Of a stretch of 11,855 nt of DNA, positions 1 through 8,071 are shown piece after piece; the first letter of the stretch is position 1; each line of letters starts with the position of its first letter. The translations under genes were made by a program, and so were the position numbers. Source of the DNA: Cyclostephanos tholiformis (Eukaryota > Bacillariophyta > Thalassiosirophyceae > Thalassiosirales > Thalassiosiraceae); assembly GCA_036939975.1 (NCBI GenBank), contig JALLPB010000988.1, forward strand, positions 1 to 11,855. Reading direction: 5' to 3'. A model generated the notes under the pieces. It saw only the letters and a program-made list of their open reading frames with translations, had not been told where the DNA came from and did not search any database.

Positions 1-406
1 TATTCGATTCAGGGGCTCCATCTCCACGTTACCCCCCTCCCCTCCCATGAGGTCGAAGCTCCCACCCCGACCTGCTTCGTCTCCCCCCCCCCCTCCCCCC
101 CCCCCCCCTCCCCCCCCCCCCTCCTCCTCCTTCCGAAATATCGTCGTTCGACGACCACGGGGAAGTAACGTACCAACGACGACGAACGATGCCTCTACCC
201 GTCGGTCGTAGTCGCATCCCGCATTCCCGAGAAAGGAGGAGGAGGGAGTCATACAAGGGGGGGAGGGTGCGTGGGACGACGACGGGGGGGTGTTGAGGGG
301 GCGGTACGAATGCGAATCCTCCGTGCGTCGTGTGGGGGGGACGGATGGTAGAGGCAACGACGAGGGCGCCTTGGATTACGATTAGGGAGGATGACAATGA
401 ACGCAT
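1..406 (-). CDS. Partial gene with plastid-type presequence; apparent frame change in a G-run
   Basis: The ATG at 406 opens a frame whose first 30 or so residues are a plausible signal peptide (hydrophobic stretch about residues 8-20), followed by FAFVPP at residues 31-36. An A-F-x-P step is the kind of cleavage context known from diatom bipartite plastid presequences. A second region (about residues 43-90) is Arg/Ser-rich like a transit peptide. The start frame runs through a long glycine stretch encoded by the G-run at 80-122 and stops at 29-31. A different frame downstream of the run is open to the window edge and reads like ordinary protein (Asp-Glu-Ala-Gly-Arg, then Met-Gly-Gly-Glu and Met-Glu-Pro-Leu). 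I therefore infer one gene continuing past base 1, with a homopolymer-length error, a true frameshift or an unseen intron in the G-run. The mature protein is not recognised. Confidence 0.4.
80..125. repeat. Poly-C tract (poly-G on minus strand)
   Basis: Almost pure cytosine runs broken by single T residues. On the minus strand they encode glycine inside the left-edge gene. The reading frame that makes sense differs on the two sides, so the true tract length is uncertain. Confidence 0.85.
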
Positions 407-491
407 TTTATATGCCCACCGACCAGAGTGAGAGGTAGAAGAATGATGGTAAACGCCGATAGCTGGGGAGAAATAATAATATGATGTCGTT

Positions 492-521
492 GGTCGTCGT
501 CGTCGTCGTCGTCGTCGTCGA
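492..521. repeat. (TCG)n microsatellite
   Basis: Ten or so uninterrupted GTC/TCG triplets in non-coding DNA, ending in a GTCGAC palindrome. The same triplet recurs inside coding regions of this window as serine runs. Confidence 0.9.
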
Positions 522-707
522 CGTTTTCATTTTTTGCAGTAGAGGTAGGTAGTTGTGTTGGTGGCTTGTGTTGTGTCCCCATATTAATACAGGTTCCCAC
601 GTTCATTTCTACGTTGCCCCTCCTCCCTCTCCCCCCGCCCGGCCCGCCGCCGGCCCCCTTCCCTTTTGTGTTACACCTTGTGCACCTCTCGCGGTGAAAA
701 AAAAAAA

Positions 708-713
708 TATAAG
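708..713 (+). promoter_or_regulatory. Candidate TATA box for the 803 gene
   Basis: TATAAG directly after an A-run, about 90 bases upstream of the ATG at 803. Position and sequence suit a eukaryotic TATA element; there is no further support. Confidence 0.3.
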
Positions 714-802
714 ATCGCGCCGAGCAGATCGACGTCGAGACTAAGAGAGTAAACGTTTCATCGAATCGTCGGTTTTATCCGGCATTTATCCATCGACCGA
801 AC

Positions 803-1779
803 ATGGCGACGCACCGCCGTCTCGGATTACGACGCGCCGTCGTCGTCGTCCTGACGGCGACGGCGCTCCATCCGACGTCCTCCGCGTACGCCTTCCTCCT
901 ACTCCCCTCCCCCCCCTCCCCCCCCCCGCCACGATCAAAAGAGTCGATCGCGGCGACGGCAGCGGATCGACTGGCGCGTCCTCCCCGTCGTCGTCGTCGT
1001 CGTCGTCGTTGGGTGCATCGTTCCTCCCCCCGGAGATGCTGGATGGGATCGCGTCCATCGTCGCGTCGGCGTCGTCGTCGTCGTCGTCGTCCCCCCCCGA
1101 GTACGACGACGCGTCGTCGTCGCTATCCCCCCTCGTCGAGGGGGCGAGGGCCAAATTCTGGTTCTACTTCCTCGCCGGCAGCGGCGCCGGAGGCATAGGA
1201 GCGGCGCAGCTGCCGTCGATCTTCCGCGATGTCGACGAGGCGCGCGACGCGGCATCGAGGGGCAGGGGCGGGAAGGGAGGAGGAGGAGGAGGTGGAGGAA
1301 GGGAAGGCGGTGGAGGATCGGCCGAGACCTTGGACGCGGGACCGTTCGTGAAATTTTACTACGATTCCGAAATATCCGTCGAGGACCTTATGGACGCGAT
1401 CGGCAGGGCGCCATCGTCGGAATACATCAGCCGTATGAGCACGAGCAGAAACTACATGGCGAGCAGGGGGTACATCGAGCGGGGCGACTATGCGAGGGGG
1501 ATGAACGATGTGGGGTGCGATCCGCTCGCGAGTTACGTCCTCTTCGATGCGATATCGGGGGGGAAGGGGGGGGTGGTATCGCCAATCGTGTACGAGGGCA
1601 GGTTGAAAGCCTACAGGGAGGCGATGGCGGGCGATGGTGGCATCGCCGACGGACGGTTCGCGGCGGACCTGAACGGTTTCCTCGCGGTCAAATTGGGGGC
1701 CTTCGTCGGACTGGTGTTTTGCCTCCTCGTGGATATTGGACTTGTCGCGAAGAATGGGATTCAAGGATTCCTTTCGTAA
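803..1779 (+). CDS. Probable plastid-targeted membrane protein of unknown function; apparent frame change near 900-1008
   Basis: The ATG at 803 gives a signal peptide (Arg-rich start, hydrophobic residues 12-22) ending SSAYA-F at residues 26-31, which matches the plastid-presequence cleavage context of diatoms. That frame then degenerates into Arg runs. A second frame (codons from 1009, open upstream to 745) carries what looks like the real body. This has Ser runs from TCG repeats, then a hydrophobic segment around KFWFYFLAGSGAGGIG, a Gly-rich linker, a soluble region with FVKFYYDSE, and a C-terminal membrane segment about 33 to 11 residues before the end. The body frame has no ATG until 1036, so the two parts should join within the C-rich/TCG stretch 897-1008. 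One missing C would be enough; a small intron is the alternative. The last 11 codons lie in the tandem repeat. The family is not recognised. Confidence is higher for the gene than for its exact model. Confidence 0.6.
895..929. repeat. C-rich homopolymer tract inside the 803 gene
   Basis: C runs broken by single T or G residues just after the predicted signal peptide. This is a likely place for the apparent frame change, because the presequence frame and the body frame are both open through it. Confidence 0.7.
984..1092. repeat. Two (TCG)n runs encoding serine
   Basis: Triplet runs at about 987-1008 and 1067-1090 sit in the body frame of the 803 gene, where they read as polyserine. In the presequence frame they read as polyarginine, which argues that the body frame is the translated one. 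Confidence 0.8.
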
Positions 1780-3078
1780 CAAGTATTTGGAGTGGATTAC
1801 GGAAGGAGTGATATTACTCGGCAAAAAATGAAATAGTGGCCCGACCATGACTCGGAAGGTCGATGATCATGCACACCGGAACGACGATAGCACGGGGTCA
1901 AATGTCAATATCAACGACCATTGGATGAGTAAGAACGAACAGAGCACTGGGAGAATAGATGGTTATGGATTGAGTTAAATGTTTGAATCTCTCTATGGAA
2001 AGGGAACCATAACATCCTAGTAAAATACATACACGCACATTTCTCAAATTATATCACGCAGATTCGCGTCATAGAGAACTAAAACCTCGTGAATATATTC
2101 AGATACCTTTCCTTGGTGCTCATGCGAATCACATCTGGCAGCCCCACCCACTCATCGTCATCCTCGACATCCCCATTTGCGATGATATTCCGATGGTGTG
2201 GCCCGCATGACGTCGTCCATCCTAGACGCACTCGTCGCTCCAGTCGCTCCCCCCCCATCGTCCTTCCCCGCCCCCGTCAGATCGTTAGGCGATAGATGAG
2301 ATACCGGTTATCGGTGCGTATTGACTCCCCCTCCCTCCCTCGTGACTATCTATCATCGACTGGGGCTCATCCGTCGCGGGGATAATCCTACTCTCCCCAA
2401 TCCGCGCGGTCGGGGAAACAGGATTCTCCGTGGGCCGATATCGGGCGTTTTTTCGTCGTGCGATAAAGGCATCTCGGGCGTTACGTTTGATCGATCGTCC
2501 ACCATCGTCTCACTCCCCTCCTCCCTTCCTCGTCGACGGGGCAACGCGTCAACGCCGCGTCGGCATCATCTGGTGGCCGGGGGCCGAGCTTACGCCTCGC
2601 GGTCATGGGCGGTCGATCGGCCTCCCCCCGTCCTGCACCGGCGGAAGTGAACTCCGTGCCATCGTCAATCTCCTTGATTTGGATTGTCGTCTTCCGTAAT
2701 TCGTCTTCAAAACATGCCGACGATTGTTATCGTTGTCATGTTCGCGAGGGAAATCAAGAAGTTCAGTCCCACTTGGTTTTTCCGTTCTCATTTTCACGGG
2801 ACAAACACAGAGAGACCCGACGAATCTACGGCACGTAGGCGAAATGAAATTTGTTGCCAAAGCACGATCGATGCGGCGAGGATGTGAATGAAAGTTTGCC
2901 AATGCTCCATTCCATGGGGATGCGAGGGGCATTGAGCATTGCTTTTTGATCGCATAATTCCTAAATAGAGTCCTCCGACAGACAACGTCAAACATCCATA
3001 TTCACATCCTCGAAAAAATCCTCTCAGAACCCTCCTTCCATCGTCCAACAAATCATCATCTCTTTTGATACACAGAAC
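1780..3078. promoter_or_regulatory. Non-coding upstream region of SKSSK gene, copy 1
   Basis: About 1.3 kb lies between the stop of the 803 gene and the SKSSK start. Bases 1780-2018 differ from the second copy at many sites, while everything from 2019 on appears identical to it. Short open frames on both strands (for example around 2321-2650 and 2603-2995) have no recognisable domain and look like chance. CTAAATAG at 2961-2968 is a weak TATA-like candidate about 110 bases before the ATG. The 3' end of the 803 transcript and the SKSSK promoter should both be here. Confidence 0.45.
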
Positions 3079-4350
3079 ATGATCAATTACATAACTCGCG
3101 CTACCGCCGTATTGGCACTTGTCCAACTCAACTCCGTCGCCACCATCGCCACCCATCGCGACAATAAAGATTACAAACGGCGTGGATTGCGCAAACTCTA
3201 CTACAGCCAGGAGGGGCACGAGGTAACTGATGTGCAAACCAAGTGCGAGCAAGTCATCGAGGGATATCCCAAGCAATGCATCATCGTATGCGTCGAGGTG
3301 ACGTCCATCAAGAGCGGAGATGCGCTCGTCGATGAATATTCAAAGGTGAAGCAGCACGAGTGTGAGGCCGGTTGGGAACATGATGGGCACGGCGATGGCG
3401 ACGAGGACGTTGATTGGGACGGTCAAAACGAGTGGCCAGAGTACAGTCCCAAACAATTTCCCACTTCTTATCCAACGGGATGGGCCGACGATGGACGTGA
3501 TGCGGATACCCCGTTGATCGGCGATGGACGCGATCGCGTCGTCGACTGGACCCATGTTGGTCCGACAAGTTACACGGACGAAGTACTCATGTTGTTGGGA
3601 GGAAGCAAGGGAAGCAAGAGTGGCGGCGGCTATTCGAAGGGAACTAATGGCGGCTACTCAAAGAGTTCAAAGTCAACGGGTGGCAAGGGAATTGGTCAAT
3701 CCAAGAGTTCGAAGGGTGTTCACTATGGTGACGTCGAGGGAGGCGAGGGCTCGGGCCAAAGTAGCAAGAGTTCCAAGTCAAGTGGCCTGGGAAGTGTAGG
3801 TGATTGGGATGCGACAAACCCCGAGCCAATTCACGACGAGTGGGGGGTTGCGAGCTGGTCCAGTGGCGCGGGAATCACTGGGGAAGACAAAGTCTCTAGC
3901 TCTAGCAAAAGCTCCAAGACTGAGTCTGTCGGCTGGTCGGGTAGTGCGACTGTATCCAGCAAGAGCTCCAAGATTGAGTTCGAAAGCTGGTCCGATGGTG
4001 CGGGTGCCAGAAATGGCTCTGGCTCCAGCAAGAGCTCCAAACCAATATCTGAGTCGGCCAGCTGGTCAAGGAGCGTTGGTGACTCTAGTAAGAGCGCCAA
4101 GCAGGATTCTGGCAGTTGGTCTAGTGGTGCGGGCGTCGTCAAGGAAGGCAACGGCTCTGTCTCCAGCAAGAGCTCTAAGCTCGTAGCTGATTCCGGCGAA
4201 TGGGAGTCTGCCAAGTTGTCCGGCGGTGGTAAGGGATCGGGCTCGAGCAAGAGTTCGAAGCCCGCCGGAAGCTCCGCCGACATCCTTGATGGGAAGGGGT
4301 CCATTTATGATGGGGAGTCGGGCGGATGGTCGGGTGGTGCTGCACTGTGA
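3079..4350 (+). CDS. Secreted SKSSK-repeat protein, silaffin/cingulin-like, copy 1
   Basis: An intact 423-residue frame without introns. Residues 1-24 form a signal peptide (hydrophobic core about 8-16). Two RXL motifs follow (RGL 35-37, RKL 38-40), like the processing site known in diatom silaffins. A compact domain at about 50-99 holds four cysteines (C56, C67, C71, C95). Residues 100-160 are rich in Asp and Trp. From 176 to 394 there are ten S-K-x-x-K clusters: eight SKSSK (starting at 194, 208, 229, 276, 294, 317, 363, 390), SKGSK at 176 and SKSAK at 337. The later ones alternate with Trp in S-W-S-type segments (W260, W286, W304, W329, W347, W375). Clustered K-x-x-K lysines in a Ser-rich secreted protein are known from silaffins and cingulins, where lysines carry polyamines and serines phosphate. 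A wall-silica role is inferred, not shown. A separate diatom SKSSK family of unknown function is also possible. Confidence 0.85.
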   Translation: MINYITRATAVLALVQLNSVATIATHRDNKDYKRRGLRKLYYSQEGHEVTDVQTKCEQVIEGYPKQCIIVCVEVTSIKSGDALVDEYSKVKQHECEAGWEHDGHGDGDEDVDWDGQNEWPEYSPKQFPTSYPTGWADDGRDADTPLIGDGRDRVVDWTHVGPTSYTDEVLMLLGGSKGSKSGGGYSKGTNGGYSKSSKSTGGKGIGQSKSSKGVHYGDVEGGEGSGQSSKSSKSSGLGSVGDWDATNPEPIHDEWGVASWSSGAGITGEDKVSSSSKSSKTESVGWSGSATVSSKSSKIEFESWSDGAGARNGSGSSKSSKPISESASWSRSVGDSSKSAKQDSGSWSSGAGVVKEGNGSVSSKSSKLVADSGEWESAKLSGGGKGSGSSKSSKPAGSSADILDGKGSIYDGESGGWSGGAAL

Positions 4351-4874
4351 ATCAGCTACATAATCACATGCGATATCCAATCCGTGTTATTGATTTCAAC
4401 GCATGGATTGTCTACTGAGGATTTGTGAACTAGAAGGTAGTTGTCGTCGCCGCCGGGCTTGTAGTGTACATTTGGTTGCGTTTCAAGAAAGAATAATGGT
4501 CTTTATGTGTAAGGATATGTTATGTGGAAGCCTCTCGTCTGTGATGCAGGTAATGCTCACGCGTAATCGATAAGCGGTGGTTATAGAAACATTTGATTCA
4601 AGCGCTCGTTTCTCTGAACCAGCCACTAATTATATTTTATTATCGTGAACCAGCCACTAATTATATTTTATTATCGTTCAATGCGGAACGAGTAAAGTCT
4701 AGGAAACTGAAAGTGCATGGTCTCTATCTCTCTAGAGCCAAACAAAGACAGAACTCAGCGTCTTTACTGCCTTTGCTATATTTAAATATCTTACAATACA
4801 TTCAGTATCACGACAGCCATCATTTTCAATATAACGATCTGTAAGCGACATCATCAACATAATGGATTCTATTC
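4351..4874. other. 3' region after SKSSK gene copy 1
   Basis: Non-coding. Identical to the region after copy 2 up to 4646, then diverged by a 31-base and a 6-base indel and many substitutions. It should hold the poly(A) site of the SKSSK transcript, but I see no decisive signal. The open frame at 4593-4844 is created partly by the 31-base repeat, is altered in copy 2, and is not credible as a gene. Confidence 0.4.
4616..4677 (+). repeat. Perfect 31-base tandem repeat, copy 1 only
   Basis: Bases 4616-4646 are repeated exactly at 4647-4677. The corresponding place in the second unit (7850-7880) has one copy. It marks the right end of the identical core and distinguishes the two units. Confidence 0.95.
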
Positions 4875-4967
4875 TCATGTGTAAGCACGTTTCGAAATGC
4901 TCTCCAGTACATCTGTCACCAATTTTTTAAGCTGAGAATCATCCGACGAGAAGCCGTCGAACGACGA
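4875..4967 (-). pseudogene. 3' fragment of the SLC35B-like transporter gene
   Basis: Antisense reading gives the last 30 residues and stop of the transporter that ends at 8072, with only two amino-acid changes (E to K in QLEKL, A to T in LVADV) and no frame break. Upstream of 4967 similarity stops, so no promoter, start or membrane segment is present. This is a remnant left at the inner junction of the tandem duplication. Confidence 0.9.
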
Positions 4968-4979
4968 TAATGAAGAATG

Positions 4980-5046
4980 CGCGAAAAATGGGATTCAAGG
5001 ATTCCTTTCAAAATCAGTATTTCGGGTGGATTCCGAGAAGGAGTGA
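4980..5046 (+). pseudogene. 3' fragment of the 803 membrane-protein gene
   Basis: From 4981 the frame reads AKNGIQGFLS, as at the very end of the 803 gene. The stop codon is changed and the frame runs on 11 more residues to TGA at 5044. There is no upstream part of the gene. This is the left edge of duplication unit 2 and drifts as non-functional sequence. Confidence 0.85.
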
Positions 5047-6312
5047 TATTACTTGGCAAAAAAAGAAAAAGTGGCCCGACCATAACTCCGTGGTCGACGA
5101 TCGTGCACACCGGAACGACGATAGCGCGAGGTCAAATGACAATATCAACGACCATTGGATGGGTAAGTACGAACAGAGCACTGGGAGAATAGATGGTTAT
5201 GGATTGAGTTAAATGTTTGGATCTCTCAATGGAAAGGCAACCATAACATCCGAGTAAAATACATACACGCACATTTCTCAAATTATATCACGCAGATTCG
5301 CGTCATAGAGAACTAAAACCTCGTGAATATATTCAGATACCTTTCCTTGGTGCTCATGCGAATCACATCTGGCAGCCCCACCCACTCATCGTCATCCTCG
5401 ACATCCCCATTTGCGATGATATTCCGATGGTGTGGCCCGCATGACGTCGTCCATCCTAGACGCACTCGTCGCTCCAGTCGCTCCCCCCCCATCGTCCTTC
5501 CCCGCCCCCGTCAGATCGTTAGGCGATAGATGAGATACCGGTTATCGGTGCGTATTGACTCCCCCTCCCTCCCTCGTGACTATCTATCATCGACTGGGGC
5601 TCATCCGTCGCGGGGATAATCCTACTCTCCCCAATCCGCGCGGTCGGGGAAACAGGATTCTCCGTGGGCCGATATCGGGCGTTTTTTCGTCGTGCGATAA
5701 AGGCATCTCGGGCGTTACGTTTGATCGATCGTCCACCATCGTCTCACTCCCCTCCTCCCTTCCTCGTCGACGGGGCAACGCGTCAACGCCGCGTCGGCAT
5801 CATCTGGTGGCCGGGGGCCGAGCTTACGCCTCGCGGTCATGGGCGGTCGATCGGCCTCCCCCCGTCCTGCACCGGCGGAAGTGAACTCCGTGCCATCGTC
5901 AATCTCCTTGATTTGGATTGTCGTCTTCCGTAATTCGTCTTCAAAACATGCCGACGATTGTTATCGTTGTCATGTTCGCGAGGGAAATCAAGAAGTTCAG
6001 TCCCACTTGGTTTTTCCGTTCTCATTTTCACGGGACAAACACAGAGAGACCCGACGAATCTACGGCACGTAGGCGAAATGAAATTTGTTGCCAAAGCACG
6101 ATCGATGCGGCGAGGATGTGAATGAAAGTTTGCCAATGCTCCATTCCATGGGGATGCGAGGGGCATTGAGCATTGCTTTTTGATCGCATAATTCCTAAAT
6201 AGAGTCCTCCGACAGACAACGTCAAACATCCATATTCACATCCTCGAAAAAATCCTCTCAGAACCCTCCTTCCATCGTCCAACAAATCATCATCTCTTTT
6301 GATACACAGAAC
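5047..6312. promoter_or_regulatory. Non-coding upstream region of SKSSK gene, copy 2
   Basis: Same content as the upstream region of copy 1. Because at least 1,060 bases before the ATG are identical in both units, both genes probably share the same promoter and regulation. No additional gene or RNA was found. Confidence 0.45.
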
Positions 6313-7584
6313 ATGATCAATTACATAACTCGCGCTACCGCCGTATTGGCACTTGTCCAACTCAACTCCGTCGCCACCATCGCCACCCATCGCGACAATA
6401 AAGATTACAAACGGCGTGGATTGCGCAAACTCTACTACAGCCAGGAGGGGCACGAGGTAACTGATGTGCAAACCAAGTGCGAGCAAGTCATCGAGGGATA
6501 TCCCAAGCAATGCATCATCGTATGCGTCGAGGTGACGTCCATCAAGAGCGGAGATGCGCTCGTCGATGAATATTCAAAGGTGAAGCAGCACGAGTGTGAG
6601 GCCGGTTGGGAACATGATGGGCACGGCGATGGCGACGAGGACGTTGATTGGGACGGTCAAAACGAGTGGCCAGAGTACAGTCCCAAACAATTTCCCACTT
6701 CTTATCCAACGGGATGGGCCGACGATGGACGTGATGCGGATACCCCGTTGATCGGCGATGGACGCGATCGCGTCGTCGACTGGACCCATGTTGGTCCGAC
6801 AAGTTACACGGACGAAGTACTCATGTTGTTGGGAGGAAGCAAGGGAAGCAAGAGTGGCGGCGGCTATTCGAAGGGAACTAATGGCGGCTACTCAAAGAGT
6901 TCAAAGTCAACGGGTGGCAAGGGAATTGGTCAATCCAAGAGTTCGAAGGGTGTTCACTATGGTGACGTCGAGGGAGGCGAGGGCTCGGGCCAAAGTAGCA
7001 AGAGTTCCAAGTCAAGTGGCCTGGGAAGTGTAGGTGATTGGGATGCGACAAACCCCGAGCCAATTCACGACGAGTGGGGGGTTGCGAGCTGGTCCAGTGG
7101 CGCGGGAATCACTGGGGAAGACAAAGTCTCTAGCTCTAGCAAAAGCTCCAAGACTGAGTCTGTCGGCTGGTCGGGTAGTGCGACTGTATCCAGCAAGAGC
7201 TCCAAGATTGAGTTCGAAAGCTGGTCCGATGGTGCGGGTGCCAGAAATGGCTCTGGCTCCAGCAAGAGCTCCAAACCAATATCTGAGTCGGCCAGCTGGT
7301 CAAGGAGCGTTGGTGACTCTAGTAAGAGCGCCAAGCAGGATTCTGGCAGTTGGTCTAGTGGTGCGGGCGTCGTCAAGGAAGGCAACGGCTCTGTCTCCAG
7401 CAAGAGCTCTAAGCTCGTAGCTGATTCCGGCGAATGGGAGTCTGCCAAGTTGTCCGGCGGTGGTAAGGGATCGGGCTCGAGCAAGAGTTCGAAGCCCGCC
7501 GGAAGCTCCGCCGACATCCTTGATGGGAAGGGGTCCATTTATGATGGGGAGTCGGGCGGATGGTCGGGTGGTGCTGCACTGTGA
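6313..7584 (+). CDS. Secreted SKSSK-repeat protein, silaffin/cingulin-like, copy 2
   Basis: The product is identical in all 423 residues to the gene at 3079-4350: signal peptide, RGL and RKL motifs, four-cysteine domain, Asp/Trp-rich stretch and ten S-K-x-x-K clusters. The antisense and off-frame translations are also identical between the copies, so silent sites are unchanged too. The gene lies head-to-tail with copy 1 and convergent with the transporter (488 bases between the two stops). Nothing suggests that either copy is degraded. With identical flanks they would be expected to be co-expressed, and short reads could not distinguish them. Confidence 0.85.
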   Translation: MINYITRATAVLALVQLNSVATIATHRDNKDYKRRGLRKLYYSQEGHEVTDVQTKCEQVIEGYPKQCIIVCVEVTSIKSGDALVDEYSKVKQHECEAGWEHDGHGDGDEDVDWDGQNEWPEYSPKQFPTSYPTGWADDGRDADTPLIGDGRDRVVDWTHVGPTSYTDEVLMLLGGSKGSKSGGGYSKGTNGGYSKSSKSTGGKGIGQSKSSKGVHYGDVEGGEGSGQSSKSSKSSGLGSVGDWDATNPEPIHDEWGVASWSSGAGITGEDKVSSSSKSSKTESVGWSGSATVSSKSSKIEFESWSDGAGARNGSGSSKSSKPISESASWSRSVGDSSKSAKQDSGSWSSGAGVVKEGNGSVSSKSSKLVADSGEWESAKLSGGGKGSGSSKSSKPAGSSADILDGKGSIYDGESGGWSGGAAL

Positions 7585-8071
7585 ATCAGCTACATAATCA
7601 CATGCGATATCCAATCCGTGTTATTGATTTCAACGCATGGATTGTCTACTGAGGATTTGTGAACTAGAAGGTAGTTGTCGTCGCCGCCGGGCTTGTAGTG
7701 TACATTTGGTTGCGTTTCAAGAAAGAATAATGGTCTTTATGTGTAAGGATATGTTATGTGGAAGCCTCTCGTCTGTGATGCAGGTAATGCTCACGCGTAA
7801 TCGATAAGCGGTGGTTATAGAAACATTTGATTCAAGCGCTCGTTTCTCTGAACCAGCCACTAATTATATTTTATTATCGTTCAATGCGGCACGATCTAGG
7901 AAACTGAAAGTGCATGGTCTCTATCTCTCTAGAGCCAATCAAAGACAGAACTCAGCGTCTTTACTGCCTCTGCTATATTTAAATATCTCACAATACATTC
8001 AGTATCACGACAGCCGTCATTTTCATAATGACGATCTGAAAGTGATATCTTCCACATAATAGATCCTATTC
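7585..8071. other. Convergent 3' spacer between SKSSK copy 2 and the transporter
   Basis: Non-coding DNA between two converging stops. It should hold both poly(A) sites. Identical to the copy 1 region as far as 7880, then diverged. No gene was seen. Confidence 0.45.

Larger units (their letters stand above)
407..802. promoter_or_regulatory. Divergent intergenic spacer between the left-edge gene and the 803 gene
   Basis: About 400 bases separate two divergent probable starts, so both promoters should lie here. Visible items are a pure TCG/GTC triplet run at about 492-521, a C-rich stretch at 616-665, and an A-run leading into TATAAG at 701-713. No convincing gene was found; the short open frames here are low-complexity or lack a credible product. 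Confidence 0.5.
1746..4967 (+). repeat. Tandem duplication unit, copy 1
   Basis: This copy aligns with 4980-8164 at an offset of 3234 bases (3197 after a 31-base and a 6-base indel near its end). It begins 11 codons before the stop of the 803 gene. It contains about 1.3 kb of non-coding DNA, one SKSSK protein gene and its 3' region, and ends inside an antisense copy of the last 30 codons of the transporter. The left edge carries the intact gene end; the right edge carries only a transporter fragment. About 12 bases (4968-4979) separate it from copy 2. Confidence 0.95.

Noticed and set aside
786..1154. Poly-Asp minus-strand frame over the 803 gene
   Set aside because: Asp runs come from the antisense of TCG repeats; it conflicts with the better supported plus-strand gene.
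1123..1848. 241-codon minus-strand frame
   Set aside because: It is the antisense of the membrane-protein body, with no signal, domain or splice logic.
2321..2699. Arg/Pro-rich open frames on both strands upstream of the SKSSK gene
   Set aside because: GC-rich DNA gives long chance frames. Compositions are Arg/Pro/Ser-skewed, with no motif and overlapping alternatives in several frames.
2794..3276. 160-codon minus-strand frame overlapping the SKSSK start (and twin at 6028-6510)
   Set aside because: It covers the antisense of the signal peptide and Cys domain, with no domain of its own. Identity between copies says nothing, because the whole core is identical.
3831..4304. Minus-strand Leu/Glu-rich frame (and its twin at 7065-7538)
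   Set aside because: The repeating ELLLE-type pattern is the antisense of the SKSSK codons, so it is a shadow of the real gene.
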